Source: Desulfobulbus sp. (GTDB lineage: Bacteria > Desulfobacterota > Desulfobulbia > Desulfobulbales > Desulfobulbaceae). From it: a DNA stretch of 64,000 nt. The stretch is from contig JAITGO010000018.1 of NCBI GenBank assembly GCA_031280615.1, positions 1 through 64,000 of the forward strand. Reading direction: 5' to 3'. Both the position numbers and the translations under genes were made by a program. The first letter of the stretch is position 1; every line of letters begins with the position of its first letter. A model generated the notes under the pieces. The model did not search any database. It worked only from the letters and a program-made list of their open reading frames with translations, and was not told the origin of the DNA. Shown here piece after piece: positions 27,201 through 37,790 of this stretch.

Positions 27201-28498
27201 TCCAAGGTGGAAAGCAACTCCGCCGATTCCATCGCCACCCAGAAAAAACCACTTTCGTGCGCCCGGTGGTGCAGGCGCAGCAGCATTTCTTGGAAATCGG
27301 CAGGCACTTCCACCCCCATCCAATGCAGGGCCAGCAGGGCAACCAGGGAACTCAGGCTGCGTTCGTCGGCCGCCAACCCCTCGGTGAGGGCCAGCATGTC
27401 GGGGAGGGTTTCACCGTTTGCGCGGAGTACCGCGTCGAGGAAACGAAACGGCACCTCCTCGGCGCAGCCGCGCTGGCAGCGTTCCAGTACCGTGGTCACC
27501 GCCTCGCGGGCACGGTCGCGGTCGCCCTCGCCCTCGCGGGCCAGCAGGGCAAAAATGCAGAACAGGCCGGTGATGCCGAAAAAAAAGCAGGACGCGGTGC
27601 CGGCATATTGCTGTAAATGACGGAGATCCTCTGCAAAAAGCTCCAGGGCCAAGCCGGTGTCGCCGGTGAGAAAGGCCTCTGCGCCCGCGAACCCCGAGCC
27701 GAGGAAGGAGTCGCCGTGCCGATCCAGCAGGGATCGCAGCTCGTCCAGACGGCCCTGCAGCAGGTAGGCGCCGGCCAGCAGACGGCGAAAGGGAATCCGC
27801 TCATCCGTTGGGACGGTCTGGGCCCGTTCGTTTTCGAGATAGGCAAAAATGGCGGGAAAATGGTGCAAGCGCGCCAGCGAATACCGGATGACCTGATCCA
27901 AAAGAAAAAATTGGAGCGAACCGGGCAGGGCGGCGAACCAGTCCGGATCGAATGCCCGGGCGGCCACGAGGACCGCCGGCGGCTCAATATCCAGATACCG
28001 GTGGCATTCCCGCTCGAGGAATTCCAGGGCCTCGTCCAGTTTGTCGAAATTCTGGCCGTACAACCCGATGCGAAACTGCCGCAGCGCCCGCCAGCACCTG
28101 GTCGGCCACTTGCCGTGCATGTAATCGACCGGTGCGGATTTTTCGATCAGGGAAGCCAGCCGGGCAAATCGCTTTTGGCTGGTGGCTTGTCGGGTCAGCA
28201 GTTCCGCCAGCACCGGCGGGCACTGGTTTTTGGCGTTCAGAAAACCCTTGTTCCGCAACCGGACGACCATCTCGCCGATTTCTTCGTTGGTGGGGCGACG
28301 GTCTCCGAACAGCGAGGGATCGAGCCCGACCAGGCATCGACCAAGAAACCCCGCGGAAACGGGTTCATAGACAATGGAAACAAATTGCAACAGTAACTGT
28401 TCCGCTGCGGGAAGGGCGGTGATGGCCTGAAGGGAGGCCACCTGATCGGATGGAGGGCTGGATGGTGCCGATGGAAGAGGTGTACTCGATGCTTTCAC
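24299..28498 (-). CDS. SNF2-family helicase with a large unassigned N-terminal region
   Basis: 1399 residues. The C-terminal ~450 residues form a complete Swi2/Snf2 motor: Walker [13 protein letters not shown] (~969), DEAQAIKN (~1063), [52 protein letters not shown] and [15 protein letters not shown]. These proteins translocate on double-stranded DNA to remodel bound protein. Residues 1-~560 look all-helical, with repeat-like helices recalling tetratricopeptide units; ~560-900 is mixed and unrecognised, with no SWIM zinc motif seen. It is transcribed alone. The stop abuts the GH17-GT2 stop with no gap. The role (transcription recycling, repair or defence) is undetermined. Confidence 0.88.
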   Translation of the reverse strand: [1399 protein letters not shown]

Positions 28499-28660
28499 AA
28501 CGCCTTTTTTCCGCCTGAAACAACTTGCTGAAAGTCAACGGGGCACTCTTTTTCCCCTGCGGTTCCTGGCGTTTTCCCGAGTGCGTCCCAAATAGTTCCC
28601 CATAAGCCTGGCATCCAGCGACCGGTCCGGCCAGGGGATATGGTCACGGACGCGCTGCTC

Positions 28661-30541
28661 TCACTGCAGCATTCTGGCATTGGTCCAGATGTACGCCTCT
28701 TTTCTTAACTGGCCGAGCCAGTCGGCCATCAGGATATTCTTCTCGACCTCGTGCAACTGCTGCTCCAGCAGACGACGCTTGGCGGCATCCATATCGCCCT
28801 TGCCCTGGCGGGAATCGAGGATCTGGTACAGATAAAAAGCGGTCCCGACGGCGATCGTTTTCTCGGGAAAGACGTCCCTGCCCACGCGGGAAAAGGCATC
28901 TTGCCGAATGTTTTCGGGTAGGTCGCCGGTGGCTCCGCTCCGATTGAGATAGTCGCTTTCCTTGCGCGGCAGGCTCGCCGGCCAGGTTTTCTGCTCCTGG
29001 GCCTTGTTCAGCAGTTCCTCGGCGGCGGCTCTGGCCAAATCGACGCTTTTTTCCTTCTTGTAATCGGCGATAGCCCGATCGCGGACCGCAGCCAGCTCCG
29101 GCACCACCGAATCCTTGGCGTCCTCGACGAAAAGGATGGCATAGCCGCTTGCGGTTTCCACCAGGGAACTCAATTCTCCCTTGCGCAGGCCAAAGGCCGC
29201 CTGCACAAAGGCAGGATCCTTGGCCATTCCTGCCGCGGGAGGTGCCTCTTGGGTGAAAAAATCGGTTTTCAGGACCGGACGGGCGCCGGAAGTTTCACTG
29301 TATTTGGCCACGCTGCCGGCCCTGATGATGGCCTCATAGGCGGACGATGCCTCTTTGAAGGTGATCGCCTTCACTCCTTTCTGCTCCAAGGCCTTGCGAA
29401 TGGACGGCGTCGCCTCCGCCAGGGTCTGCGTCTTGGCGGGCACGATCTCCTCGAGCTTGACGAGATGGAAACCGAACGGCGTTTCCACCACGTCGCTGAC
29501 CTCGCCTTTTTTCAAGGCAAAAACACTGTCCTCAAACGGCTGCACCATCTGGCCGCGGGCGAAAAATCCCAGGTCTCCGCCCTTGTCCTTGGTCACATCC
29601 TCGGAGAACTGGCCGGCAAGCTTGACGAAATCCTCGCCAGCCCGAATCCGGGCCAGGACCTTGTCGGCCTGCGCCTTCTTGGCGTTCTTGGTTTCCGGGG
29701 AATCCTCGGCGGTCACCCTGAACAGAATATGCCGAGCCCGTCGCTTTTCGGGCATGTTGTAGGCCGCGGCATGCTCTTGGTAATAGGTCTTGATCGCCTC
29801 TTCGTTCACCGTTACCTGTTTGAGGTCGTCCTCGAACGGAAACGCAAGATAGAGCAGCTTGCGCTGGGGAGCGGTCTTGTACTTGTTTTTGGCGGTTTCG
29901 TACCAGGCCGCCAGGGCATCGTCGGCCACCTGGACCTGGTCGATGTAGTCGTCGCTCTGCACCGAACCGTAGGCCAGCTTGATATCCTGTTCGATGTAAT
30001 CGATCCAGTTCACCACCTCCTGCTCGGGTACCACGGTAAACGAATCGATGGCCTTGAGCGCGCGGGTGGTGAGCAAGTCGTTACGAATGCCGGCCTCGAA
30101 CGATGAGGGCGAAAGCCTGTTCTGTTCCAGCACCGCCTTGTAATTGGCAAGATCGAATCGGCCATTGACGTTGAAGACGGTCATCTCTTGGATCTTACGT
30201 TGGACAGATTCCTTGCTGATCAGGATTCCCGCCTTCTCGGCGCCCTGTCGCAGCAGTTCCTCCTGAACCAATCGATCGAGCACCTGCTCCTTCAACTCCG
30301 CACCCTGCAGCAATCCGGGAGGGAGTTGGCCGCCGAACTGCTGTTTGTAGGTCTCGACCGTCCGCTCGTAACTCTGCTGGAAGTCGCGATAGGGGATTTC
30401 CTTGCCGTTGACCACGGCCAGGGCGTTGGGGTTGTCCTTCATCTTTCCCCCAACTCCCCAAAAAATGAATACCAGAGCGATGATGACCACCATCGCTTGA
30501 ACGACGACCGATTGCGCATTCTTTCTAAGTACATTCAACAT
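28661..30541 (-). CDS. ppiD: PpiD-like membrane-anchored periplasmic chaperone/isomerase
   Basis: 626 residues. An N-terminal signal anchor (VVVQAMVVIIALVFIFWGVGG, ~12-32) precedes a SurA/PpiD N-terminal chaperone domain (~40-190). A parvulin domain (~275-370) has RARHILFRV, GGDLGFFARGQMV and VVETPFGFHLVKLEEI. A second, degenerate parvulin-like region (~400-480) follows, with KDPAFVQAAFGLRKGELSSLVET. PpiD sits at the Sec translocon exit and helps fold secreted proteins. Length matches Escherichia coli PpiD (623). Its start diverges from dsrC. Confidence 0.93.
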   Translation of the reverse strand: MLNVLRKNAQSVVVQAMVVIIALVFIFWGVGGKMKDNPNALAVVNGKEIPYRDFQQSYERTVETYKQQFGGQLPPGLLQGAELKEQVLDRLVQEELLRQGAEKAGILISKESVQRKIQEMTVFNVNGRFDLANYKAVLEQNRLSPSSFEAGIRNDLLTTRALKAIDSFTVVPEQEVVNWIDYIEQDIKLAYGSVQSDDYIDQVQVADDALAAWYETAKNKYKTAPQRKLLYLAFPFEDDLKQVTVNEEAIKTYYQEHAAAYNMPEKRRARHILFRVTAEDSPETKNAKKAQADKVLARIRAGEDFVKLAGQFSEDVTKDKGGDLGFFARGQMVQPFEDSVFALKKGEVSDVVETPFGFHLVKLEEIVPAKTQTLAEATPSIRKALEQKGVKAITFKEASSAYEAIIRAGSVAKYSETSGARPVLKTDFFTQEAPPAAGMAKDPAFVQAAFGLRKGELSSLVETASGYAILFVEDAKDSVVPELAAVRDRAIADYKKEKSVDLARAAAEELLNKAQEQKTWPASLPRKESDYLNRSGATGDLPENIRQDAFSRVGRDVFPEKTIAVGTAFYLYQILDSRQGKGDMDAAKRRLLEQQLHEVEKNILMADWLGQLRKEAYIWTNARMLQ

Positions 30542-30693
30542 GATAAATACAACCTCTCGAGCGACCCGACGGTATCCTGATTTTTTGGAAGGCGCATTAT
30601 GTTCAATTTGTCAGCAAGTTACCAGAGAAAAATGAACCTAAAAACCGACAAAACAGCGGCTGAATCGCCATTCAAAAAAAACAGGGTGTTTGC

Positions 30694-30722
30694 TTGACAA
30701 AGCACACCCCCTATAGTATTAA
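30694..30722 (+). promoter_or_regulatory. Sigma70-type promoter of dsrC
   Basis: A perfect TTGACA (30694-30699), 17-base spacer and TATTAA (30717-30722, four of six matches) stand ~70 bases before the dsrC start. A TATAGT at 30712 looks better alone but would leave only 12 bases. The strong -35 fits the high DsrC levels known in sulfate reducers. Confidence 0.7.
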
Positions 30723-30791
30723 ACTGTGGATTTTTTAGATCAGGTTTTCATTACTCACCATAGTTTAACCACACTGGCCAAGGAGGAACAC

Positions 30792-31112
30792 ATGGCAACT
30801 ATTGAGCACAAGGGTAAATCCTACGAGGTAGACGAAGACGGCTTCTTGCTGAAGGGCGCTGAAGAGTGGGATGAGAACTGGGTCGATTACGTCAAGACCG
30901 TTGAAGGTATCGCCGATATCACCGACGAGCATCAAAAGGTCATCGATGCCCTCCAGGAGTACTACAAGAAGAATGGTATTGCTCCCATGGTTCGTATTCT
31001 CTCCAAGACCACCGGTTTTCCGCTGAAACGCATCTATGAGCTGTTCCCGTCCGGACCCGGCAAGGGAGCCTGCAAGATGGCCGGACTGCCGAAGCCCACC
31101 GGTTGCGTCTGA
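30792..31112 (+). CDS. dsrC: DsrC, sulfur carrier of dissimilatory sulfite reduction
   Basis: 106 residues. DsrC takes the sulfur from DsrAB-catalysed sulfite reduction as a trisulfide between its two C-terminal cysteines and passes it to the membrane complex DsrMKJOP. The C-terminal arm KGACKMAGLPKPTGCV holds both (C-x10-C, last at the penultimate position), which separates true DsrC from TusE and other one-Cys homologues. The N-terminus has the usual YEVDEDGFL. A strong AGGAGG lies five bases before ATG. It stands alone with its own promoter and terminator, away from dsrAB, as is common in sulfate reducers. Confidence 0.97.
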   Translation: MATIEHKGKSYEVDEDGFLLKGAEEWDENWVDYVKTVEGIADITDEHQKVIDALQEYYKKNGIAPMVRILSKTTGFPLKRIYELFPSGPGKGACKMAGLPKPTGCV

Positions 31113-31140
31113 TCGACCAGTTGTCGTTTTTCGTACAAAA

Positions 31141-31169
31141 AAGGCTGCCTTTTCAGGCAGCCTTTTTTT
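31141..31169 (+). terminator. Intrinsic terminator of dsrC
   Basis: A stem AAGGCTGCC/GGCAGCCTT (31141-31149 with 31156-31164) has a six-base loop and ends in a T7 run to 31169, 28 bases past the dsrC stop. Confidence 0.95.
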
Positions 31170-31237
31170 ATTTCCCATGATTCTCGACCGGGCCAATCAA
31201 ACGGAGGAACGCTTCCCTGCCCCAGGCCCAGCTTTTT

Positions 31238-31489
31238 TCAGAACGACATTTCCAGGAAATGGGCGTGAAACTGACTCAAGTCCGCCCCGCATTTCCCGCA
31301 CAAAAATTTCACTTCACCGAAGGTCTCGGTGGTATTGTCATCCGGAGTGAACGACCCGTCGCTGTTTTGCTGGTAATGGGTCGTCACCAGGACATTTTCG
31401 GCAACTTCAATAAAATGCTTGCCATTGCCGCACTGGTGGCAGACGATGCGCCCGGCGGGCTCACCGGTAGGAACTTGGACTTTTTTCAT
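31238..31489 (-). CDS. Small zinc-ribbon-like protein of unknown function
   Basis: 83 residues. Two CxxC pairs (CHQCG at ~17-20 and CGKCG at ~64-67) frame a central polar segment, as in small zinc-ribbon or rubredoxin-like knuckles. There is no signal peptide. It is the last gene on the reverse strand after acylphosphatase, 73 bases downstream, so it may be in the ligA operon. Family not recognised. Confidence 0.72.
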   Translation of the reverse strand: MKKVQVPTGEPAGRIVCHQCGNGKHFIEVAENVLVTTHYQQNSDGSFTPDDNTTETFGEVKFLCGKCGADLSQFHAHFLEMSF

Positions 31490-31562
31490 ATTTATTTTCA
31501 GTAGATAGATTAAGACAACTCAAACCTTACTCCTCGCTTTCCCCGCAGGCTGACGCCACGGC

Positions 31563-34061
<2,499 letters not shown>

Positions 34062-34283
34062 GCCGTCCTCTCTGATTCATGGTTAATAAGGCACTGCATC
34101 CGGCGCATTCGCTGGCTCGTGCAGCCGCCGTCCCTTGGCCGGAGCCGGGGGAGCCGATCGTGCCTTTTTGCAAGACAAACATCGGCAATGCAGGTAAAAG
34201 ATAGCAGAAATCGGCGGTCTCGTCGATGTGCATTGCAGTCGATCGTTTGAAACCAGAACCCATTCTGCCACCAAGGAAACCAT

Positions 34284-35297
34284 ATGCATGTGATCGTCAC
34301 CGGCGGCGCCGGGTATATCGGCAGCCACACCTGCCTGGAACTGCTCAACGCGGGTTGCCGGGTCACCGTGATCGACAACCTCTGCAACAGCAGCAGGGAG
34401 TCCCTCCGCCGGGTCGAGGAACTGACCGGCAAGTCCCTTGCCTTTTTCGAGGTCGACCTGCTGGATCTGGACAGCCTGCGCGAGGTGTTCGCCCGCACCC
34501 CGGATGCTTCGGCGGTCATCCATTTCGCCGGGCTCAAGGCGGTGGGCGAGTCGGTGGCCAAGCCTTGGCTTTATTACAACAATAACTTGGTTTCGACCCT
34601 CAATCTGTGCCGGATCATGGCCGAACACCGGGTGACCGACATCGTCTTTTCTTCCTCGGCCACCGTGTACGGCGATCCGGCCTCGGTGCCCATCCGTGAG
34701 GATTTTCCGCTGTCCTGCACCAATCCCTATGGCCGCACCAAACTGATGACCGAGGATATCCTGCGCGATCTCCAGCTGGCCGATCCCCGATGGAACGTGA
34801 TTCTCCTGCGCTATTTCAATCCGGTCGGTGCCCATGCCAGCGGCAAGATCGGCGAGGATCCCAACGGCATTCCCAACAACCTCGTGCCCTATATCGCCCA
34901 AGTGGCAGTCGGCAAGCTTCGGGAACTCTCGGTCTTCGGCAACGATTACGCCACCCCGGACGGTACCGGCGTGCGCGACTACATCCATGTGGTCGACCTG
35001 GCGCTCGGCCACCTCAAGGCCCTGGAAAAACTGAGCGACCGGCCCGGAATGGCCATCTACAACCTCGGCACCGGCCGCGGCTATTCGGTGCTGGAGATGG
35101 TCGCCGCCTTCGGCCGGGCCTCTGGCAGGCAGATCCCCTACCGCATCGCCCCTCGCCGGCCCGGCGACATCGCCCAATGCTATGCCGACCCGTCCCTGGC
35201 CCGACGCGAGCTGGGCTGGCAGGCCCGGCTCGGCATCGAAGAGATGTGCGCCGACAGTTGGCGTTGGCAGGCGGCCAATCCCGATGGCTTCAGATAG
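34284..35297 (+). CDS. galE: UDP-glucose 4-epimerase
   Basis: 337 residues. It is an extended short-chain dehydrogenase with the NAD motif [11 protein letters not shown] (~6-16), [20 protein letters not shown], the catalytic Y-x3-K in [11 protein letters not shown] (~150-157) and DYIHVVDLA. It interconverts UDP-glucose and UDP-galactose for surface polysaccharides. AAGGA lies six bases before ATG. It overlaps the following cmoA frame by 14 bases. Confidence 0.95.
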   Translation: MHVIVTGGAGYIGSHTCLELLNAGCRVTVIDNLCNSSRESLRRVEELTGKSLAFFEVDLLDLDSLREVFARTPDASAVIHFAGLKAVGESVAKPWLYYNNNLVSTLNLCRIMAEHRVTDIVFSSSATVYGDPASVPIREDFPLSCTNPYGRTKLMTEDILRDLQLADPRWNVILLRYFNPVGAHASGKIGEDPNGIPNNLVPYIAQVAVGKLRELSVFGNDYATPDGTGVRDYIHVVDLALGHLKALEKLSDRPGMAIYNLGTGRGYSVLEMVAAFGRASGRQIPYRIAPRRPGDIAQCYADPSLARRELGWQARLGIEEMCADSWRWQAANPDGFR

Positions 35298-36087
35298 CAC
35301 CGCCTTGTCGGCATCATCCGCGCTCGTTCCGCAATCGGCCCCGGCAGACGCGGTCATGGCCCTGCCCGGTGACACTCTGTACACCGCCGGCACGGTCGCG
35401 GAGGATTTCACCTTCAACGACCGGGTGGCGGATGTGTTCGACGACATGCTCAACCGTTCGATCCCCTATTACCGCACGGTAATCGACGGCATGGCGCAGC
35501 TTGTGGCCTGCCATCTCGGCGCCGGCGCCACGGTCTGCGACCTGGGCTGTTCGACCGGCACGACCTTGATCGAGCTGGCTCGGCGGCTGCCGGAACTGCA
35601 ACTGCGCTATGTCGGCATCGACAACGCGCCGGCCATGCTTGCCAAAGCGCGGCGTAAAAGCGCCATGTTCAGCAAAAGCGACGTGTTACGCTTCATCGAG
35701 GCCGACATTACCGCCTGTCCCCTGCCCCGGGCCGAGGCCATCGTCTGCAATTACACCCTCCAATTTCTCCGGCCGTTGACTCGACAGCCCTTTGTCCGAC
35801 GCATATACGAAGCGCTGCCTGAGGGCGGCGTTCTTTTTCTCGGCGAAAAGACCATCTCCCATGCCGGCCGGCTCAACCGCGACTTCATCGACATCTACCA
35901 CGCGTTCAAAAAGCAGCAGGGATATTCGGAACTGGAAATCGCGGCCAAGCGGGAAGCCCTGGAAAATGTCCTGATCCCTTTTTCACTGGAGGAAAACGTC
36001 GCGCTGCTGCGCCAAGCCGGATTTGCAGAAATCGAACCGTTTTTCAGGTGGTTCAACTTTACGGCCATCGTTGCCCTCAAGCGCTGA
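35284..36087 (+). CDS. cmoA: Carboxy-S-adenosyl-L-methionine synthase
   Basis: 267 residues from the first ATG, which overlaps galE. Starting at ATG 35356 ([10 protein letters not shown]) gives 243 residues, closer to Escherichia coli CmoA (247), so that later start may be the true one. It converts SAM and prephenate to carboxy-SAM for tRNA wobble-uridine modification. The methyltransferase-like motif is [16 protein letters not shown]. CmoA features include [28 protein letters not shown] and GEKTI. It is followed after three bases by cmoB. Confidence 0.92.
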   Translation: MASDSTALSASSALVPQSAPADAVMALPGDTLYTAGTVAEDFTFNDRVADVFDDMLNRSIPYYRTVIDGMAQLVACHLGAGATVCDLGCSTGTTLIELARRLPELQLRYVGIDNAPAMLAKARRKSAMFSKSDVLRFIEADITACPLPRAEAIVCNYTLQFLRPLTRQPFVRRIYEALPEGGVLFLGEKTISHAGRLNRDFIDIYHAFKKQQGYSELEIAAKREALENVLIPFSLEENVALLRQAGFAEIEPFFRWFNFTAIVALKR

Positions 36088-36090
36088 GCC

Positions 36091-37044
36091 ATGGATCTGG
36101 TCCAGGCATTCCCCCAGGCCGACGGTGCCCGGCTCGGATCGGTGCTGGCCGAAAAAGCCGCCTGGATCAATCAAGACAAAAAAGGCTTTCTCCGCTACCG
36201 GAACCTGCTGGCGGAAGTGGGCCACCTGCGGGCCTCCTCCTGCGATTTTTCCGGCGACGCGGTCCGCATCGGCACGGCCGGCGACCTGAGTCCGGACCAG
36301 CAGTTGCAGGTCCACCAGGTCTTGCGCGGCTTCATGCCCTGGCGCAAGGGCCCCTTCTCCGTCTTCGGCATCGATATTGACGCCGAATGGCGCAGCGAGC
36401 GCAAGTGGAACCGCATCCTCCCCGAACTCCCCGACCTGGCGGGCAAGACCGTGGCCGACATCGGCTGCAACAACGGATATTACATGTTCCGCATGGTCCA
36501 TCACCGGCCGGCGCTGGTGCTCGGATTCGAACCCTATGTCCAGCACTACTACACCTTCAACACCCTCAACGCCTTTGCCGGCCAGCGGCATCTCCGGGTG
36601 GAGTTGCTGGGCATCGAGCACCTGCCCCTCTTTCCCGCCTGCTTCGATGTCATTTTCTGTCTGGGGATCCTGTACCATCGGCCTTCGCCGCTGGACGCCT
36701 TGCACGATCTGCATACCGCACTCAAGCCTGGTGGTTGGCTGATTGTCGAATCCCAGGCTATCCCGGGCGAGGAACCGGTGGCGCTCTTTCCTCGCACGAC
36801 CTACGCCAAGGTTCCGGGTACCTGGTTCGTGCCCACTGGGGCCTGCCTGTTCAACTGGATCGCCCGCACCGGCTTCCGGGAGGTCCGCCTGTTCTGCGAC
36901 CATCCCATGAGTAGCGCCGAACAACGTCGAACCGCCTGGATGGACTTCGAATCCTATGAAGATTTCATTGACAAGGACAATCGCCAGCTTACTGTTGAGG
37001 GGTATTCGGCGCCCCGGCGGGTGTTCCTCAAAGCTACCAAATAG
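36091..37044 (+). CDS. cmoB: tRNA U34 carboxymethyltransferase
   Basis: 317 residues. CmoB transfers the carboxymethyl group of carboxy-SAM to 5-hydroxyuridine-34 in tRNAs, giving cmo5U. Motifs are FMPWRKGPFSVFGIDIDAEWRS (family specific), the SAM motif ADIGCNNGYYMFRM (~122-135), LGILYHRPSPLDAL and GTWFVPT. Length agrees with Escherichia coli CmoB (323). It directly follows cmoA, so the two-step pathway is intact; the hydroxylation enzymes are not in this window. Confidence 0.94.
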   Translation: MDLVQAFPQADGARLGSVLAEKAAWINQDKKGFLRYRNLLAEVGHLRASSCDFSGDAVRIGTAGDLSPDQQLQVHQVLRGFMPWRKGPFSVFGIDIDAEWRSERKWNRILPELPDLAGKTVADIGCNNGYYMFRMVHHRPALVLGFEPYVQHYYTFNTLNAFAGQRHLRVELLGIEHLPLFPACFDVIFCLGILYHRPSPLDALHDLHTALKPGGWLIVESQAIPGEEPVALFPRTTYAKVPGTWFVPTGACLFNWIARTGFREVRLFCDHPMSSAEQRRTAWMDFESYEDFIDKDNRQLTVEGYSAPRRVFLKATK

Positions 37045-37144
37045 CCGTAAATTTTAAATTTATTACCGATACCGCATGCGCAGGGCCAAAGATGTGCCCG
37101 CGTGCCCGCACACTGCAACCCAACAACCGAACAAGGAAAAGGAC

Positions 37145-37696
37145 ATGAACGCACAAGACTGCACGCTGTACCACGGAGGACTGAAAGGGGCGGAAACCCT
37201 GTTTGGCGAGAATACCGAAAAATATGGAATTCAGGAGGTGATTTTCACCTTCGAAAACCACCGTCTCAACCGCGACCGCAACCCCGTGGTTCTGACGGAG
37301 GAAGAATTGCAGCGGGGCGATATCAGCATGGAACTGGCATCACGGATGATGAACCGGACCTATTACGAAACCGAAAAAATCCGCCGGGTGCTGCAGACGA
37401 TCTTCCACATGGTCAATAAAGGACACCAGGTCTTCGTGATCGGTACGATCTTGGAGGACAACTCGGTGAAAGGCGGCACCGGCTGGGCGGTGGAGTTGGC
37501 CAAGCTGTTCAACCGGCCGCTGCATGTCTACGACCAGCTCCGCCGGCAGTGGTTCACCTGGAAGGAAGGGGCGTGGCAGGAAGACAGCCCAAAAATCTGC
37601 TACAACACCTTTGTCGGCTCGGGCACCCGCTACCTCAGCGACGACGGCATTGCCGCCATCAACCAACTCTTTGCCGACAGCTTTGCCCAGCAGTAA
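37145..37696 (+). CDS. Unknown protein with a possible nucleotide-binding (LOG/SLOG-like) motif
   Basis: 183 residues, soluble. The N-terminus is LYHGGLKGAETLFGENTEKYG. The middle has a hydrophobic strand followed by a glycine loop, VFVIGTILEDNSVKGGTGWAVELA (split by me at ~98-121). This recalls the GGxGT nucleotide-binding loop of LOG/SLOG Rossmann proteins. A C-terminal strand has PLHVYDQ. I do not recognise the family firmly and assign no function. ATG at 37145 has AAGGA ten bases upstream. It lies 100 bases after cmoB on the same strand. Confidence 0.8.
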   Translation: MNAQDCTLYHGGLKGAETLFGENTEKYGIQEVIFTFENHRLNRDRNPVVLTEEELQRGDISMELASRMMNRTYYETEKIRRVLQTIFHMVNKGHQVFVIGTILEDNSVKGGTGWAVELAKLFNRPLHVYDQLRRQWFTWKEGAWQEDSPKICYNTFVGSGTRYLSDDGIAAINQLFADSFAQQ

Positions 37697-37790
37697 GCCA
37701 CTTCCCGTTCACGCTGTTCCCCGCCAAAAAAATCCCGGTTTGCCGCCTTCCAGCGGTGAACCGGGAACAGAATTTTTTTCCTATCCGCCG

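Noticed and set aside
30694..30717. TTGACA with TATAGT as the dsrC promoter
   Set aside because: The spacer would be only 12 bases; TATTAA five bases further gives the proper 17.
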